From NCBI GenBank assembly GCA_028693555.1, contig JAQUVD010000035.1:1-38118 (forward strand): DNA of 38,118 nucleotides. Direction: 5' to 3'. The translations under genes were made by a program, and so were the position numbers. Below are positions 1 through 8,173 of this stretch, piece by piece. Each line of letters starts with the position of its first letter. The first letter of the stretch is position 1. The notes beneath the pieces were generated by a model. That model was not told the origin of the DNA. It searched no databases and saw only the letters and a list, made by a program, of their open reading frames with translations. This DNA comes from Hespellia sp. (lineage in GTDB: Bacteria; Bacillota; Clostridia; Lachnospirales; Lachnospiraceae).

Positions 1-1
1 A

Positions 2-164
2 TTCAACCATGAAGCTATTTACAAGGTGGCAAATTCAAGGCTCGGTTGGTACAGACAAAGCGGAATGAATGTTGTGAATTTCATCATAAGCCCAGATTTA
101 CTTGAAAATAAAATAAAGGATGGGGCTTGGTCTGCTCAATCCTTTAGATTACTATCTAAGATAA
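2..164 (+). pseudogene. C-terminal fragment of group II intron maturase, frameshifted
   Basis: The frame starting at base 2 reads KVANSRLGWYRQSG, which matches the ANTRKGYWR-type block near the C-terminus of LtrA-family maturases. That frame then runs on into the domain V RNA. In the frame starting at base 120 the sequence reads MGLGLLNPLDYYLR followed by TAA at 162-164, which looks like a normal maturase C-terminus ending 18 bases before domain V. The two frames can be joined by removing one base from the A-rich run at about 110-118. The simplest reading is a one-base frameshift that breaks the protein tail; a sequencing error in the run is possible. Family assignment is by recognition of the motif, not by a search. 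Confidence 0.6.
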
Positions 165-182
165 GTTGGAATATAAGTTGTA

Positions 183-213
183 GAGCCGTATACGAGACCC
201 GTACGTACGGTTC
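183..213 (+). ncRNA. Group II intron domain V hairpin
   Basis: Bases 183-190 pair with 206-213 (eight pairs, one G-U). The AGC catalytic triad is at 184-186, a two-base CG bulge at 204-205, and a short distal helix closes over 191-203. This is the active-site hairpin of a group II intron. At about 31 nt it is slightly shorter than the common 34-nt form, mainly in the distal stem. A domain VI-like helix (218-224 with 242-248) follows, with a candidate branch-point A at about 249. Confidence 0.75.
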
Positions 214-262
214 AATGAGAGGGAGATAACTCTTGCAGCTATTTCTCTACTCTATTTCCCTC

Positions 263-291
263 TTGTCATATTAACAGAATGCATTTATAAT
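263..291 (+). promoter_or_regulatory. Sigma-A type promoter for ung
   Basis: TTGTCA at 263-268 and TATAAT at 286-291 are separated by 17 bases. Transcription would start near 298, and ung begins at 325 after the SD-like GAGGAG at 311-316. The promoter starts within about 10 bases of the inferred intron 3' end. Confidence 0.7.
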
Positions 292-324
292 AAGAAAAGA
301 TATGACGAAAGAGGAGCGGGAAGA

Positions 325-1002
325 ATGGCAGGAATTAATGGAGATTGGGAAGAAGCACTGAGAGCGGAATTTAAAAAACCTTATTACAGACAGTTGTTTC
401 AGAAGGTGAATGAGGAGTATCAGACGCATTTGATCTTTCCCCCGGCGAACGATGTCTTCAATGCGTTTCATCTCACGCCGTTAAAGGATGTGAAGGTGGT
501 GATTTTGGGACAGGACCCATATCACAATCACGGACAGGCGCATGGACTTTGTTTTTCTGTGAAAAAAGGTGTGGATATTCCGCCGTCTTTAGTCAACATT
601 TATAAAGAATTACAGGACGATCTGGGCTGTACGATTCCTCATCATGGGGAACTGACAAAATGGGCAGAACAGGGAGTGTTAATGCTCAATACCGTTCTGA
701 CTGTGCGTGCGCATCAGGCGAATTCACACAGAGGAATTGGCTGGGAGGAATTCACGGATGCAGCAATTATGGCACTGAATAATCAGGATCGGCCGATCGT
801 TTTTATTTTGTGGGGCTCACCGGCGCAGCGAAAGAAAAAGATGCTCAATAATCCGAACCATTTGATCCTGGAAGCACCGCATCCGAGTCCGTTATCGGCA
901 TACCGAGGCTTCTTTGGCAGCAAACCATTCAGCCAGACCAACGAATTTCTAAAAGAAAAGGGCTTAACGCCCATTGACTGGCAGATTGAAGATTCGCAAT
1001 AA
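325..1002 (+). CDS. ung: Uracil-DNA glycosylase (family 1)
   Basis: The enzyme removes uracil from DNA after cytosine deamination or dUTP incorporation and so initiates base-excision repair in the cytoplasm. The 225-residue product has the usual length for the family. Residues 62-74 carry the family-1 water-activating motif GQDPYHNHGQAHG, with the catalytic Asp at 64. The uracil-recognition Asn is at about 122 in LMLNTVLTVR. The minor-groove loop HPSPLS starts at His186. The start codon is preceded by GAGGAG at a good distance. The gene stands alone with its own promoter, and the next gene also has its own promoter. Confidence 0.96.
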   Translation: MAGINGDWEEALRAEFKKPYYRQLFQKVNEEYQTHLIFPPANDVFNAFHLTPLKDVKVVILGQDPYHNHGQAHGLCFSVKKGVDIPPSLVNIYKELQDDLGCTIPHHGELTKWAEQGVLMLNTVLTVRAHQANSHRGIGWEEFTDAAIMALNNQDRPIVFILWGSPAQRKKKMLNNPNHLILEAPHPSPLSAYRGFFGSKPFSQTNEFLKEKGLTPIDWQIEDSQ

Positions 1003-1028
1003 ATAATCGATAAATAATGATAGTTTCG

Positions 1029-1057
1029 TTGAAAATGAGCCATTCTTATGCTATGAT
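1029..1057 (+). promoter_or_regulatory. Sigma-A promoter with extended -10 for the 1125-6207 operon
   Basis: TTGAAA at 1029-1034, a 17-base spacer and TATGAT at 1052-1057 match the vegetative consensus. TG at 1049-1050 makes it an extended -10. It lies 68 bases upstream of the P-type ATPase start and probably drives four tightly spaced genes. Confidence 0.7.
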
Positions 1058-1124
1058 TAAAAAAGTAAACGCTCAAGAAAATGAATTAAAATAATAGATC
1101 AGATAGGGTAGAGGAAATAGGGGA

Positions 1125-2990
1125 ATGACAAAGGAGTTAAAGAGAAAGTTAATAGAGACAGGCATAGGTATTGTTTTGTATATCTATGCTCTTTTTGCGG
1201 TTAGGCATTGGCCTGGGATGGATCTCTATCAGCAGTTGGCGCTGTATCTGCTGTCTTATCTGGTCGTTATCACCGAGGTTCTTCGCGATATTGCAATTCA
1301 TCTAAAAGAGAAGCGGTATTTCGATGAAAATCTTTTGATTGTACTGGCAACCATCGGCGCATTTCTGATTGGAATGTTTGCGGAGGCTTCCGGAGTGCTC
1401 CTCTTTTTTGAAATTGGTAAGATTCTTGAGATTCTGGCGATGGAACGTTCTAAGATGACAATCGCAAGATTTATGGATATCAGACCAGATTATGCGAATC
1501 GTAAAGTGGATGGGGAGCCGGTTGTGGTGAATCCAAAGGAACTAAAGCTCCGTCAGATTATTATCATCAAACCGGGAGAAAAGATTCCTGTGGATGCGGT
1601 CGTAACACTGGGAACAAGTAATATCAATACAATGGCATTGACGGGTGAGTCGGTTCCAAGATATGTGAAACCGGGAGATAAACTCTACAGCGGAAGCATT
1701 AACATGACGGGCGTATTGGAAGCCCGCGTGACAAAGCTGTACGGGGAATCAACGGCATCGAAGATTCTGGATCTTGTTCAGAATGCGAGAAACCGTCAGT
1801 CAGAGAGAGAATCCTTTGTGGCGAGATTTACAAGATGGTATACTCCCATTGTGACCTTGCTTGCATTTGCGGTTATGTTAATCCCGACGGTTGTTCTGAA
1901 ATCACATGATTTACATACATGGGTGTACCGTGGTATGATCTTCCTTGTGACAGCCTGCCCCTGCGGTCTGATGGTATCTGTGCCGCTGGCATTTTTTGGC
2001 GGAATCGGTGCCGCATCCAGACAGGGCGTTTTAATTAAAGGAAGTAATTATCTGGAGGCACTGGTCACTACAGAGACATTTATTTTTGATAAAACGGGTA
2101 CACTGACGGAAGGTGTGTTCCGCGTCAAAGAATATCATCCCATCGGAATCAGCCGGGAAGAGATGCTGGAAGTGATGGCGTGCGGTGAGTCACATTCGAA
2201 TCATCCGATTGCCAATTCACTGAAGGAAGCATACGGAAAAGACATTGATAACAAACGCCTGAAGTGGGCAAAAGAATTTCCGGGGTATGGTGTTCAGGCA
2301 AATGTAGATGGGAAAAAGGTCTTAATCGGAAATGCGAAGTTCATGAAACAGAGACTCATTGAATATAAGAGGGTCTATACATCTGAGACCGCAGTTCACA
2401 TTGCGATTGAAGATAAGTATGCGGGCTATGTGCTGATATCAGATACAATCAGACCGGATGTAAGAAAGACAGTTGAACGATTGAAACGTTACCAGGCAGA
2501 TGTAGTCATGCTGACCGGAGATAATGAACGTGTTGCAAAAGCAGTAGCGAAGAAGCTTGGCATCGAGAGTGTGTTTGCAAATCTGCTTCCGGAGGAAAAG
2601 GTCGAACAGCTTCATGAATATATGGATAGTCGTCTGGAATCTGAAAATGTGGCATTTGTAGGTGATGGTATCAACGATGCGCCTGTTTTGGCAATGGCAG
2701 ATATAGGGATTGCAATGGGTGGTCTGGGATCGGATGCTGCCATACAGGCAGCGGATGTTGTCCTGATGGAAGATGAACCACATAAGATTATTACAGCGGT
2801 ACGAATCTCAAAGAGTACCATTCGTACGGTACGACAGAATATGATTTATGCAATTGGAATCAAAGTGATATTACTTGTATATGCTACCATTGGATTCGTA
2901 ACGATGCGCGAGGCGATCCTGATTGATATGGCAGTCCTTTTGATTAATCTGTTGAATTCCCTCTGGGTAATGCGTTATCCAGAAAAGTAG
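1125..2990 (+). CDS. Heavy-metal P1B-type ATPase, probably Zn/Cd/Pb export (CadA/ZntA-like)
   Basis: This membrane ATPase exports soft divalent metals at the cost of ATP. Visible motifs are TGES at 173-176 (actuator domain), the metal-site CPC at 278-280, the phosphorylated DKTGT at 322-326, the HP dipeptide at 360-361 that marks P1B ATPases, and GDGINDAP at 513-520. A Lys in the penultimate helix (580) and an Asp in the last helix (601) match the positions that define the Zn/Cd/Pb class, so copper is less likely. At 621 residues the protein is short because it starts directly at the membrane region and lacks the usual N-terminal heavy-metal-associated domain with its CxxC. It is the first gene of an operon; the next gene starts 15 bases after its stop. 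Confidence 0.92.
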   Translation: MTKELKRKLIETGIGIVLYIYALFAVRHWPGMDLYQQLALYLLSYLVVITEVLRDIAIHLKEKRYFDENLLIVLATIGAFLIGMFAEASGVLLFFEIGKILEILAMERSKMTIARFMDIRPDYANRKVDGEPVVVNPKELKLRQIIIIKPGEKIPVDAVVTLGTSNINTMALTGESVPRYVKPGDKLYSGSINMTGVLEARVTKLYGESTASKILDLVQNARNRQSERESFVARFTRWYTPIVTLLAFAVMLIPTVVLKSHDLHTWVYRGMIFLVTACPCGLMVSVPLAFFGGIGAASRQGVLIKGSNYLEALVTTETFIFDKTGTLTEGVFRVKEYHPIGISREEMLEVMACGESHSNHPIANSLKEAYGKDIDNKRLKWAKEFPGYGVQANVDGKKVLIGNAKFMKQRLIEYKRVYTSETAVHIAIEDKYAGYVLISDTIRPDVRKTVERLKRYQADVVMLTGDNERVAKAVAKKLGIESVFANLLPEEKVEQLHEYMDSRLESENVAFVGDGINDAPVLAMADIGIAMGGLGSDAAIQAADVVLMEDEPHKIITAVRISKSTIRTVRQNMIYAIGIKVILLVYATIGFVTMREAILIDMAVLLINLLNSLWVMRYPEK

Positions 2991-3004
2991 GAGAAGAATA
3001 AAAT

Positions 3005-3535
3005 ATGAAGAAAATGAAAATCATACTTGTAGCGATGATGTGCGGGCTGCTTTTTACCGGCTGTACAAGCAAGGTGGATGATGCCACAAAGCTGATGGAA
3101 GAGGGCAAATATAAAGAGGCTGCCGATGTCTACCAGAAAGCAATTGACAAAGAAAAAGATGTGTCAGAAGCGTATCTGGGTAAGGGAATGGCATATTTTG
3201 AACTGGAAGAATACCCGGCGGCGAAGCAGGCGCTAAGCGACGCGATTGAAAATGGAGCGGAAGAGACGCCAATCATTTATAATATGATAGGAATCTGTGA
3301 CATGGAGCAGGGAAATGTGGATACTGCGCTCACTTCTTTTGAAAAAGGAATTTCGTTAGCAGGTACTTCAGATGAATATGCGAGTGTTGTTCAGGAGATG
3401 GAGTATAACGTGGTAGTCTGCTATGAGAATCAGCGCAACTGGGAGACTGCAAAGACCAAGATCGCGGAATACATTTCCAAATATCCAAAGGACGAAAGTG
3501 CACAGAAAGAAGCACAATTTTTAGAGAGCAGATAG
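3005..3535 (+). CDS. TPR-repeat lipoprotein
   Basis: The 176-residue product begins with a lipoprotein signal peptide: Lys residues, a hydrophobic stretch and the lipobox LFTGC with the lipidated Cys at 20. It should therefore be anchored on the outer face of the cytoplasmic membrane. The remainder contains about three to four tetratricopeptide-like helical pairs, with motifs such as AYLGKGMAYFELEEYPAAKQ and IYNMIGICDMEQGNVDTALT, which usually mediate protein-protein contacts. No enzymatic motif is visible. It lies 14 bases downstream of the metal ATPase and 12 bases upstream of hflX, so co-transcription is likely, but a functional link with either is not shown by the sequence. Confidence 0.82.
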   Translation: MKKMKIILVAMMCGLLFTGCTSKVDDATKLMEEGKYKEAADVYQKAIDKEKDVSEAYLGKGMAYFELEEYPAAKQALSDAIENGAEETPIIYNMIGICDMEQGNVDTALTSFEKGISLAGTSDEYASVVQEMEYNVVVCYENQRNWETAKTKIAEYISKYPKDESAQKEAQFLESR

Positions 3536-3547
3536 AGGTAGAATAAG

Positions 3548-4798
3548 ATGATAGAAAATGATCAGCTCTGTGAGCGGGTCATTCTGGTTGGTGTATGTGC
3601 CAATGAGAATGATGATACGGAAAAATCATTGGATGAATTAAAGGAACTTGCGGAGACAGCAGGTGCGCTTACGGTTGGCAGGATCATTCAGAACAGAGAG
3701 ATGATTCATCCGGGCACTTATGTCGGAAAAGGTAAGATGGATGAAATCAAAGAAATGTTGTGGGAACTGGATGCAACAGGAATCATATGTGATGATGAGC
3801 TCTCACCGGCTCAACTGGGGAATCTCCAAGATATCTTAGATACGAAGGTTATGGATCGTACTTTGATTATCTTGGATATTTTTGCTGCAAGAGCATCCAC
3901 AAATGAAGGTAAGATTCAGGTGGAGTTAGCACAGTTAAAGTATCGTCAGTCAAGGCTGATTGGTCTTGGACAATCGATGTCCCGTCTTGGTGGCGGAATT
4001 GGAACAAGGGGGCCCGGAGAGAAGAAGCTGGAAATGGACAGACGTCTGATCAAAGGACGTATCGCACAGTTGAGCAGGGAATTAAAAGATGTGAAGCGTC
4101 ACCGTGAAGTGACGAGAGAGCAGCGCAGCAGAAATCAGATTCCGGTGATTGCGATTGTCGGATATACTAACGCAGGGAAATCGACATTACTCAACAAGCT
4201 GACGGGTGCTGAAATCCTCGCAGAGGATAAGCTGTTTGCAACGCTTGATCCCACGACAAGATCGCTGGAGCTTCCGAGTGGGCAGGAAATTCTTCTTACA
4301 GATACGGTAGGGTTTATTCGAAAGCTGCCACACCATTTGATTGAAGCATTCCGAAGTACACTGGAGGAGGCGAAGTACGCTGATCTCATACTTCATGTCG
4401 TGGATGTTGCAAATGAACAAGTGGATGAGCAGATGGCAATTGTATATGAGACGCTGATGAATTTGGATGTGACAGACAAACCGGTCATTACAGCGTTTAA
4501 TAAGCAGGACAAGATGGGAACGGTTCCTGTCTTACGAGACTTCAAGGCAGACGCAACGGTGCGTATCTCCGCGAAGTCAGGGGAAGGTCTGGATGATCTT
4601 CAGACCGTAATCGAGAAGATACTGCGTGAACAGAAAATTGCGATTGAACGGCTCTATCCCTATGCAGAAGCAGGGAAGATTCAATTGATCCGCAAATATG
4701 GAGAGCTGCTTGAGGAAGATTACAGGGAAGATGGAATCTTTGTCAGAGGGTATGTTCCGGCTGCTATTTATGGCAAAGTGTCGGGAATTCAGGAGTAA
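3548..4798 (+). CDS. hflX: Ribosome-associated GTPase HflX
   Basis: HflX binds the 50S subunit and can split stalled ribosomes under stress, using GTP. The 416-residue protein shows the N-terminal HflX domain, the conserved glycine-rich loop GGGIGTRGPGE at 148-158, a helical linker, and the GTPase core. The core has G1 at 205-212 (GYTNAGKS), a G2 segment FATLDPTTRS, G3 DTVGF, G4 NKQD and G5 SAKSGEG. Length and domain order are normal. It is the third gene of the operon; the MATE gene follows 24 bases downstream. Confidence 0.96.
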   Translation: MIENDQLCERVILVGVCANENDDTEKSLDELKELAETAGALTVGRIIQNREMIHPGTYVGKGKMDEIKEMLWELDATGIICDDELSPAQLGNLQDILDTKVMDRTLIILDIFAARASTNEGKIQVELAQLKYRQSRLIGLGQSMSRLGGGIGTRGPGEKKLEMDRRLIKGRIAQLSRELKDVKRHREVTREQRSRNQIPVIAIVGYTNAGKSTLLNKLTGAEILAEDKLFATLDPTTRSLELPSGQEILLTDTVGFIRKLPHHLIEAFRSTLEEAKYADLILHVVDVANEQVDEQMAIVYETLMNLDVTDKPVITAFNKQDKMGTVPVLRDFKADATVRISAKSGEGLDDLQTVIEKILREQKIAIERLYPYAEAGKIQLIRKYGELLEEDYREDGIFVRGYVPAAIYGKVSGIQE

Positions 4799-4821
4799 GA
4801 CAAGAAAAGAAGGAAAAATAA

Positions 4822-6207
4822 ATGACAATACAACAGAATACAAATCCGCTCGCGACAGCACCAGTCGGAAAGCTGATTGCAAAATTTGCAATACCGGCCA
4901 TTATCAGTATGCTAGTCAGTGCATTATATAATATCGTAGATCAGATCTTTATTGGGCAGGGTGTCGGAATGCTTGGAAATGCAGCCACGAACGTGGCATT
5001 TCCGGTCACGACAATCTGCACATCTATCGGATTACTCCTTGGAATTGGCGGTGCATCCAATTTTAATCTGGAGTCAGGTGCCGGTGAGGTAAAAAAAGCA
5101 GAAGAGATTGCAGCGAACGCAATTTCTTCTTTAATTAATTCGGGAGTTATCATAGCAGTGGTGATCTTAGTGCTGATTAAGCCACTGCTTTTCTTGTTTG
5201 GTGCGACTGATGCTGTCTACCCTTATGCAGTTGATTATACGGGAATCACAGCACTCGGAATCCCCTTTCTGATTTTTACAACGGGTGGAAGCCATTTAAT
5301 CCGGGCAGACCGGAGTCCGAAGTTTTCCATGTTCTGTACAGTCGTTGGAGCAATTATCAACACTATTTTGGATCCGATCTTCATTTTTGTGTTTGGCTGG
5401 GGAATCAAGGGTGCAGCCTGGGCAACGATTATCGGGCAGTTCGTATCGGCACTTCTTGTACTGTTCTATTTTGTTAAATTAAAGAATATGAAATTAGAAA
5501 TGGCAATGTTCAGACCGAGAGCTCAATATCTCAAAATGATCGCAAGACTCGGAGTAGCTGCATTTATCAATCAGATAGCGATGCTCATTGTTCAGATTGT
5601 AATGAATAACACTCTGCGCTATTACGGTGCAAATTCCATCTATGGGAGTGATATTCCACTTGCATGTGTTGGAGTCATCATGAAAGTCAACATGATATTT
5701 ATGGCAATCTGCATCGGTATTTCTCAAGGCTGTCAGCCAATCTGGGGATTTAATTACGGCGCAGAAAATTTTGAGAGAGTGCGTAAGACTTATAAATGGT
5801 CTGTGACATGGTGTACGGGGATTGCAGTCGTTTTCTTTGTCTGCTTCCAGCTATTTCCGCGACAGATTGTCAGTATCTTTGGGACCGGTTCAGAGGTGTA
5901 TTTTCAGTTTGCGGAGAGATTTTTCCGCATTAATCTGTTTATGACGTTTGCAAATGGTATCCAGCCGATGTCTTCAGGATTCTTTACGTCCATTGGAAAG
6001 GCAAAGCTTGGTATCGTGACGGCGCTTACCAGACAGGTATTATTTCTGCTGCCAATGCTGATACTCTTCCCAATCCTCTGGGGCATCGATGGCGTCATGT
6101 ATGCGGCACCAATCGCAGACTTTATTGCACTTGTGCTGGTGGTGTGGTTCGCGGCCAGAGAGTTGAAGACGATGCGTATCGAACAGAACAAGATTACTTT
6201 AAATTAA
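4822..6207 (+). CDS. MATE family multidrug/Na+ antiporter-type exporter
   Basis: The 461-residue protein is almost entirely hydrophobic, with about twelve membrane helices in two similar halves, as in MatE transporters of the DinF/NorM-like group. Recognisable segments are ISMLVSALYNIVDQIFIG in the first helix pair and FNYGAENFERVRKTYKWS in the second half, both typical of clostridial MATE proteins. It presumably exports organic cations using a Na+ or H+ gradient; the substrate cannot be read from sequence. It closes the operon that starts at 1125. The start at 4822 follows the SD-like AAGGAAAA. Confidence 0.92.
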   Translation: MTIQQNTNPLATAPVGKLIAKFAIPAIISMLVSALYNIVDQIFIGQGVGMLGNAATNVAFPVTTICTSIGLLLGIGGASNFNLESGAGEVKKAEEIAANAISSLINSGVIIAVVILVLIKPLLFLFGATDAVYPYAVDYTGITALGIPFLIFTTGGSHLIRADRSPKFSMFCTVVGAIINTILDPIFIFVFGWGIKGAAWATIIGQFVSALLVLFYFVKLKNMKLEMAMFRPRAQYLKMIARLGVAAFINQIAMLIVQIVMNNTLRYYGANSIYGSDIPLACVGVIMKVNMIFMAICIGISQGCQPIWGFNYGAENFERVRKTYKWSVTWCTGIAVVFFVCFQLFPRQIVSIFGTGSEVYFQFAERFFRINLFMTFANGIQPMSSGFFTSIGKAKLGIVTALTRQVLFLLPMLILFPILWGIDGVMYAAPIADFIALVLVVWFAARELKTMRIEQNKITLN

Positions 6208-6215
6208 AAAAATGC

Positions 6216-6243
6216 TTGCTTTTTTCAGAATCTATGATATTAT
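6216..6243 (+). promoter_or_regulatory. Promoter of tRNA-Gly
   Basis: TTGCTT at 6216-6221 and TATTAT at 6238-6243 are separated by 16 bases. The region is AT-rich, and the -10 lies 22 bases before the mature tRNA. Overlapping -10 alternatives (TATATT at 6241) exist. Confidence 0.55.
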
Positions 6244-6265
6244 ATTAAATGTGCTGAAAAACAGC

Positions 6266-6336
6266 GCGGGTGTAGTTCAATGGTAGAACACCAGCCTTCC
6301 AAGCTGGATACGTGGGTTCGATTCCCATCACCCGCT
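6266..6336 (+). tRNA. tRNA-Gly (anticodon TCC)
   Basis: A full 71-nt cloverleaf is present. The acceptor stem GCGGGTG (6266-6272) pairs with CACCCGC (6329-6335). The anticodon stem CCAGC/GCTGG encloses loop CTTCCAA with anticodon TCC at 6298-6300. The T arm is TGGGTTCGATTCCCA, and the discriminator is U as usual for glycine. CCA is not encoded. It is a single-gene transcription unit with a promoter upstream and a terminator downstream. Confidence 0.97.
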
Positions 6337-6347
6337 TTTGTTATGTC

Positions 6348-6393
6348 AAAAAGAAACCAGACGGAATTTAAGTTCCAGTCAGGTTTCTTTTTT
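6348..6393. terminator. Bidirectional intrinsic terminator between tRNA-Gly and the DMT exporter
   Basis: AAAAAGAAACC (6348-6358) pairs perfectly with GGTTTCTTTTT (6382-6392). The stem continues inward through GAC/GTC and GGAA/TTCC around a TTTAAG loop. A-tract and T-tract flanks allow it to terminate the tRNA on the plus strand and the convergent minus-strand genes. Confidence 0.88.
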
Positions 6394-6397
6394 GATA

Positions 6398-7306
6398 TCA
6401 GCTTTTTGCAGAGGATGCGGCCTGCCTTTTTCTGCCCGGAAGCTGCGCGAGAATCACAGCGCCGAACATGAGTGCACAGCCGAACAATTCTCGTGCAGAC
6501 AGGACCTGTCCTAAGATGAGCCATCCGCCGATTACCGAGAAGACGGATTCCAGACTCATAAGAAGCGAGGCAATTGTTGGCTCGGCATGCTTTTGTGCTA
6601 CAATCTGCAGCGTATAGGCGACGCCACAGGAGAGGATGCCTGCATAGAGAATCGGTGCCCACCCCGCAAGGATATCTGTGAGCTTTGGAGTTTCTAAGCT
6701 TACCATTGGCACGAAACAGATCATACCACTGATTAGAAACTGAATGCAGGACATTCTTACCCCATCTACTTTGGGGGAGAAGTGATCGATGGTTAAGATC
6801 TGAAATGAAAATGCAAAGGCACAAAGCAGCGTCATGAGATCACTTGGGGCGAGGGAAAAGCCGTCTGTCACACAGAGCAGATACATTCCGACAACAGCAA
6901 GTGCAACACCAAACCAGACCTTTCGATCTACATGCTTTTTCAGAAACAATCCAAGGATTGGAACGAATAAAATATAAAGAGCGGTGATGAAGCCAACTTT
7001 TCCAACGGCACTGGATTTCAGTGCGAATTGCTGCAAGGTGCTTCCGATACACAGGAAGATGCCGCATAAGATGCCGCCGACCCAAAGATCCTTCTGTTTC
7101 CAGGTTGCCCTGGGAAGGTTCATTTTACTGCGCTGTCTGTCCAATATGGCAATGACCGGAAGAAGTACAGCGGCACCAATTAGATTACGAATCGCATTAA
7201 AACTGAAAGGACCAAGGTGTTCCATTCCGATTTTTTGCGCAACGAAAGCCATTCCCCAGATCAATGCGGTGACAAGCAGCATCAAATTTGTTTTTGTCTT
7301 ACTCAT
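6398..7306 (-). CDS. DMT superfamily (EamA) exporter
   Basis: The 302-residue membrane protein has two EamA repeats of about five helices each, the typical length for drug/metabolite transporters of the RhaT/YdcZ-like class. The first repeat begins LMLLVTALIWGMAFVAQK and includes FNAIRNLIGAAVLLPV. The second begins FGVALAVVGMYLLCV and ends SVIGGWLILGQVLSARELFGCALMFGAVIL, a characteristic C-terminal motif. The substrate is unknown; amino-acid or metabolite efflux is usual. Its SD (GGAGG) lies inside the 3' end of the upstream reductase gene, whose stop codon is 2 bases before this ATG, so the two are co-transcribed and probably translationally coupled. Confidence 0.9.
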   Translation of the reverse strand: MSKTKTNLMLLVTALIWGMAFVAQKIGMEHLGPFSFNAIRNLIGAAVLLPVIAILDRQRSKMNLPRATWKQKDLWVGGILCGIFLCIGSTLQQFALKSSAVGKVGFITALYILFVPILGLFLKKHVDRKVWFGVALAVVGMYLLCVTDGFSLAPSDLMTLLCAFAFSFQILTIDHFSPKVDGVRMSCIQFLISGMICFVPMVSLETPKLTDILAGWAPILYAGILSCGVAYTLQIVAQKHAEPTIASLLMSLESVFSVIGGWLILGQVLSARELFGCALMFGAVILAQLPGRKRQAASSAKS

Positions 7307-7308
7307 TT

Positions 7309-8046
7309 TTAAATAAATCCTCCATCTAGTCCGATTATTTGTCCAGTCAGATACGAAGGACTTTGTACAAGCTGTAATACGAGCTCAGCGACCTCATCAG
7401 GGGTGCCAAATCTGCCCATTGGAATTTCATCTGCGAGTTCCAAGCGCTCCATGTCAGAGAGCTGGCTGTTCATATCCGTATCAATCACGCCGCATGCAAT
7501 TGCATTTACCTGAATATTACTTGGTGCCAATTCTTTGGCAAGTGCCTTTGTGAGTCCATTGACTCCGGCCTTGCTTGCGGAATATGCAACCTCACAGGAG
7601 GCACCGACACGTCCCCACATCGAGGAAATGTTAATGATTCTGCCTGATTTCTGGCTGACCATATCCGGAATGCATGCTTTGGAACAATAGAATACAGAGG
7701 ATAGATTCGTCTGAATAATCTGATCCCATTCGTTCGCGCTCATATCAGAGAGAAGACCGATATGTGAGATTCCTGAATTGTTAATCAGAATATCGAGCGC
7801 GGCGTGGTCACTTTTAATCGTGCGGTACATCGCTGCCACATCATGTGGATCACTGATGTCACCGATGACCATGGTGCAAGGGGCACCGAGATCTTCAATA
7901 TCCTGACATACATTTTCCAATGCCATTACGGAGGTACGGCAGTTAATATAGATATGATAATTCTGATTTGCCTTTGCGAATGCAAGCGCACAGGCTTTTC
8001 CGATTCCGCGGGAAGCACCGGTGATTAGAACGGATTTCATATGCAT
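7309..8046 (-). CDS. SDR-family oxidoreductase, FabG-like
   Basis: The product is a 245-residue short-chain dehydrogenase/reductase. The nucleotide-binding TGASRGIG is at 9-16, NNSG at 89-92, and the catalytic Asn114, Ser141/142, Tyr155 and Lys159 (YSASK) are all present. The C-terminus ends in the common LDGG motif. It resembles 3-oxoacyl-ACP reductases (FabG), but no other fatty-acid synthesis gene is nearby, so a different carbonyl substrate is possible. The start at 8046 is chosen because AAGGAG lies 7-8 bases upstream and the Rossmann strand begins there. The open frame continues upstream to 8736 but overlaps the divergent RND gene. It is followed by the EamA exporter. Confidence 0.9.
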   Translation of the reverse strand: MHMKSVLITGASRGIGKACALAFAKANQNYHIYINCRTSVMALENVCQDIEDLGAPCTMVIGDISDPHDVAAMYRTIKSDHAALDILINNSGISHIGLLSDMSANEWDQIIQTNLSSVFYCSKACIPDMVSQKSGRIINISSMWGRVGASCEVAYSASKAGVNGLTKALAKELAPSNIQVNAIACGVIDTDMNSQLSDMERLELADEIPMGRFGTPDEVAELVLQLVQSPSYLTGQIIGLDGGFI

Positions 8047-8173
8047 ATCAAAACTCCTTTTGTAAATATTGTGAAAATAATTTCTTTTATAATCTGCTTT
8101 ATTATACACTATCTTTTTGAAATGTGGTATTATTTTTAGAGATAACAGCATTTTTTCAGGAGAGAGGTAGTTT

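Larger units (their letters stand above)
1..255 (+). mobile_element. 3' end of a group II intron (truncated by window edge)
   Basis: The first 255 bases combine the C-terminal tail of an intron maturase (to 164), a domain V hairpin (183-213) and a domain VI-like helix running to about 255. This is the expected order at the 3' end of a bacterial group II retrointron. The intron-exon junction is placed near 255 because the sequence ends in the AY dinucleotide typical of group II introns, a few bases after an unpaired A at about 249. The rest of the element lies upstream of the window. A complete ung promoter begins at 263, so the insertion sits immediately upstream of ung without disrupting it. 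The boundary is inferred, not proven. Confidence 0.72.
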
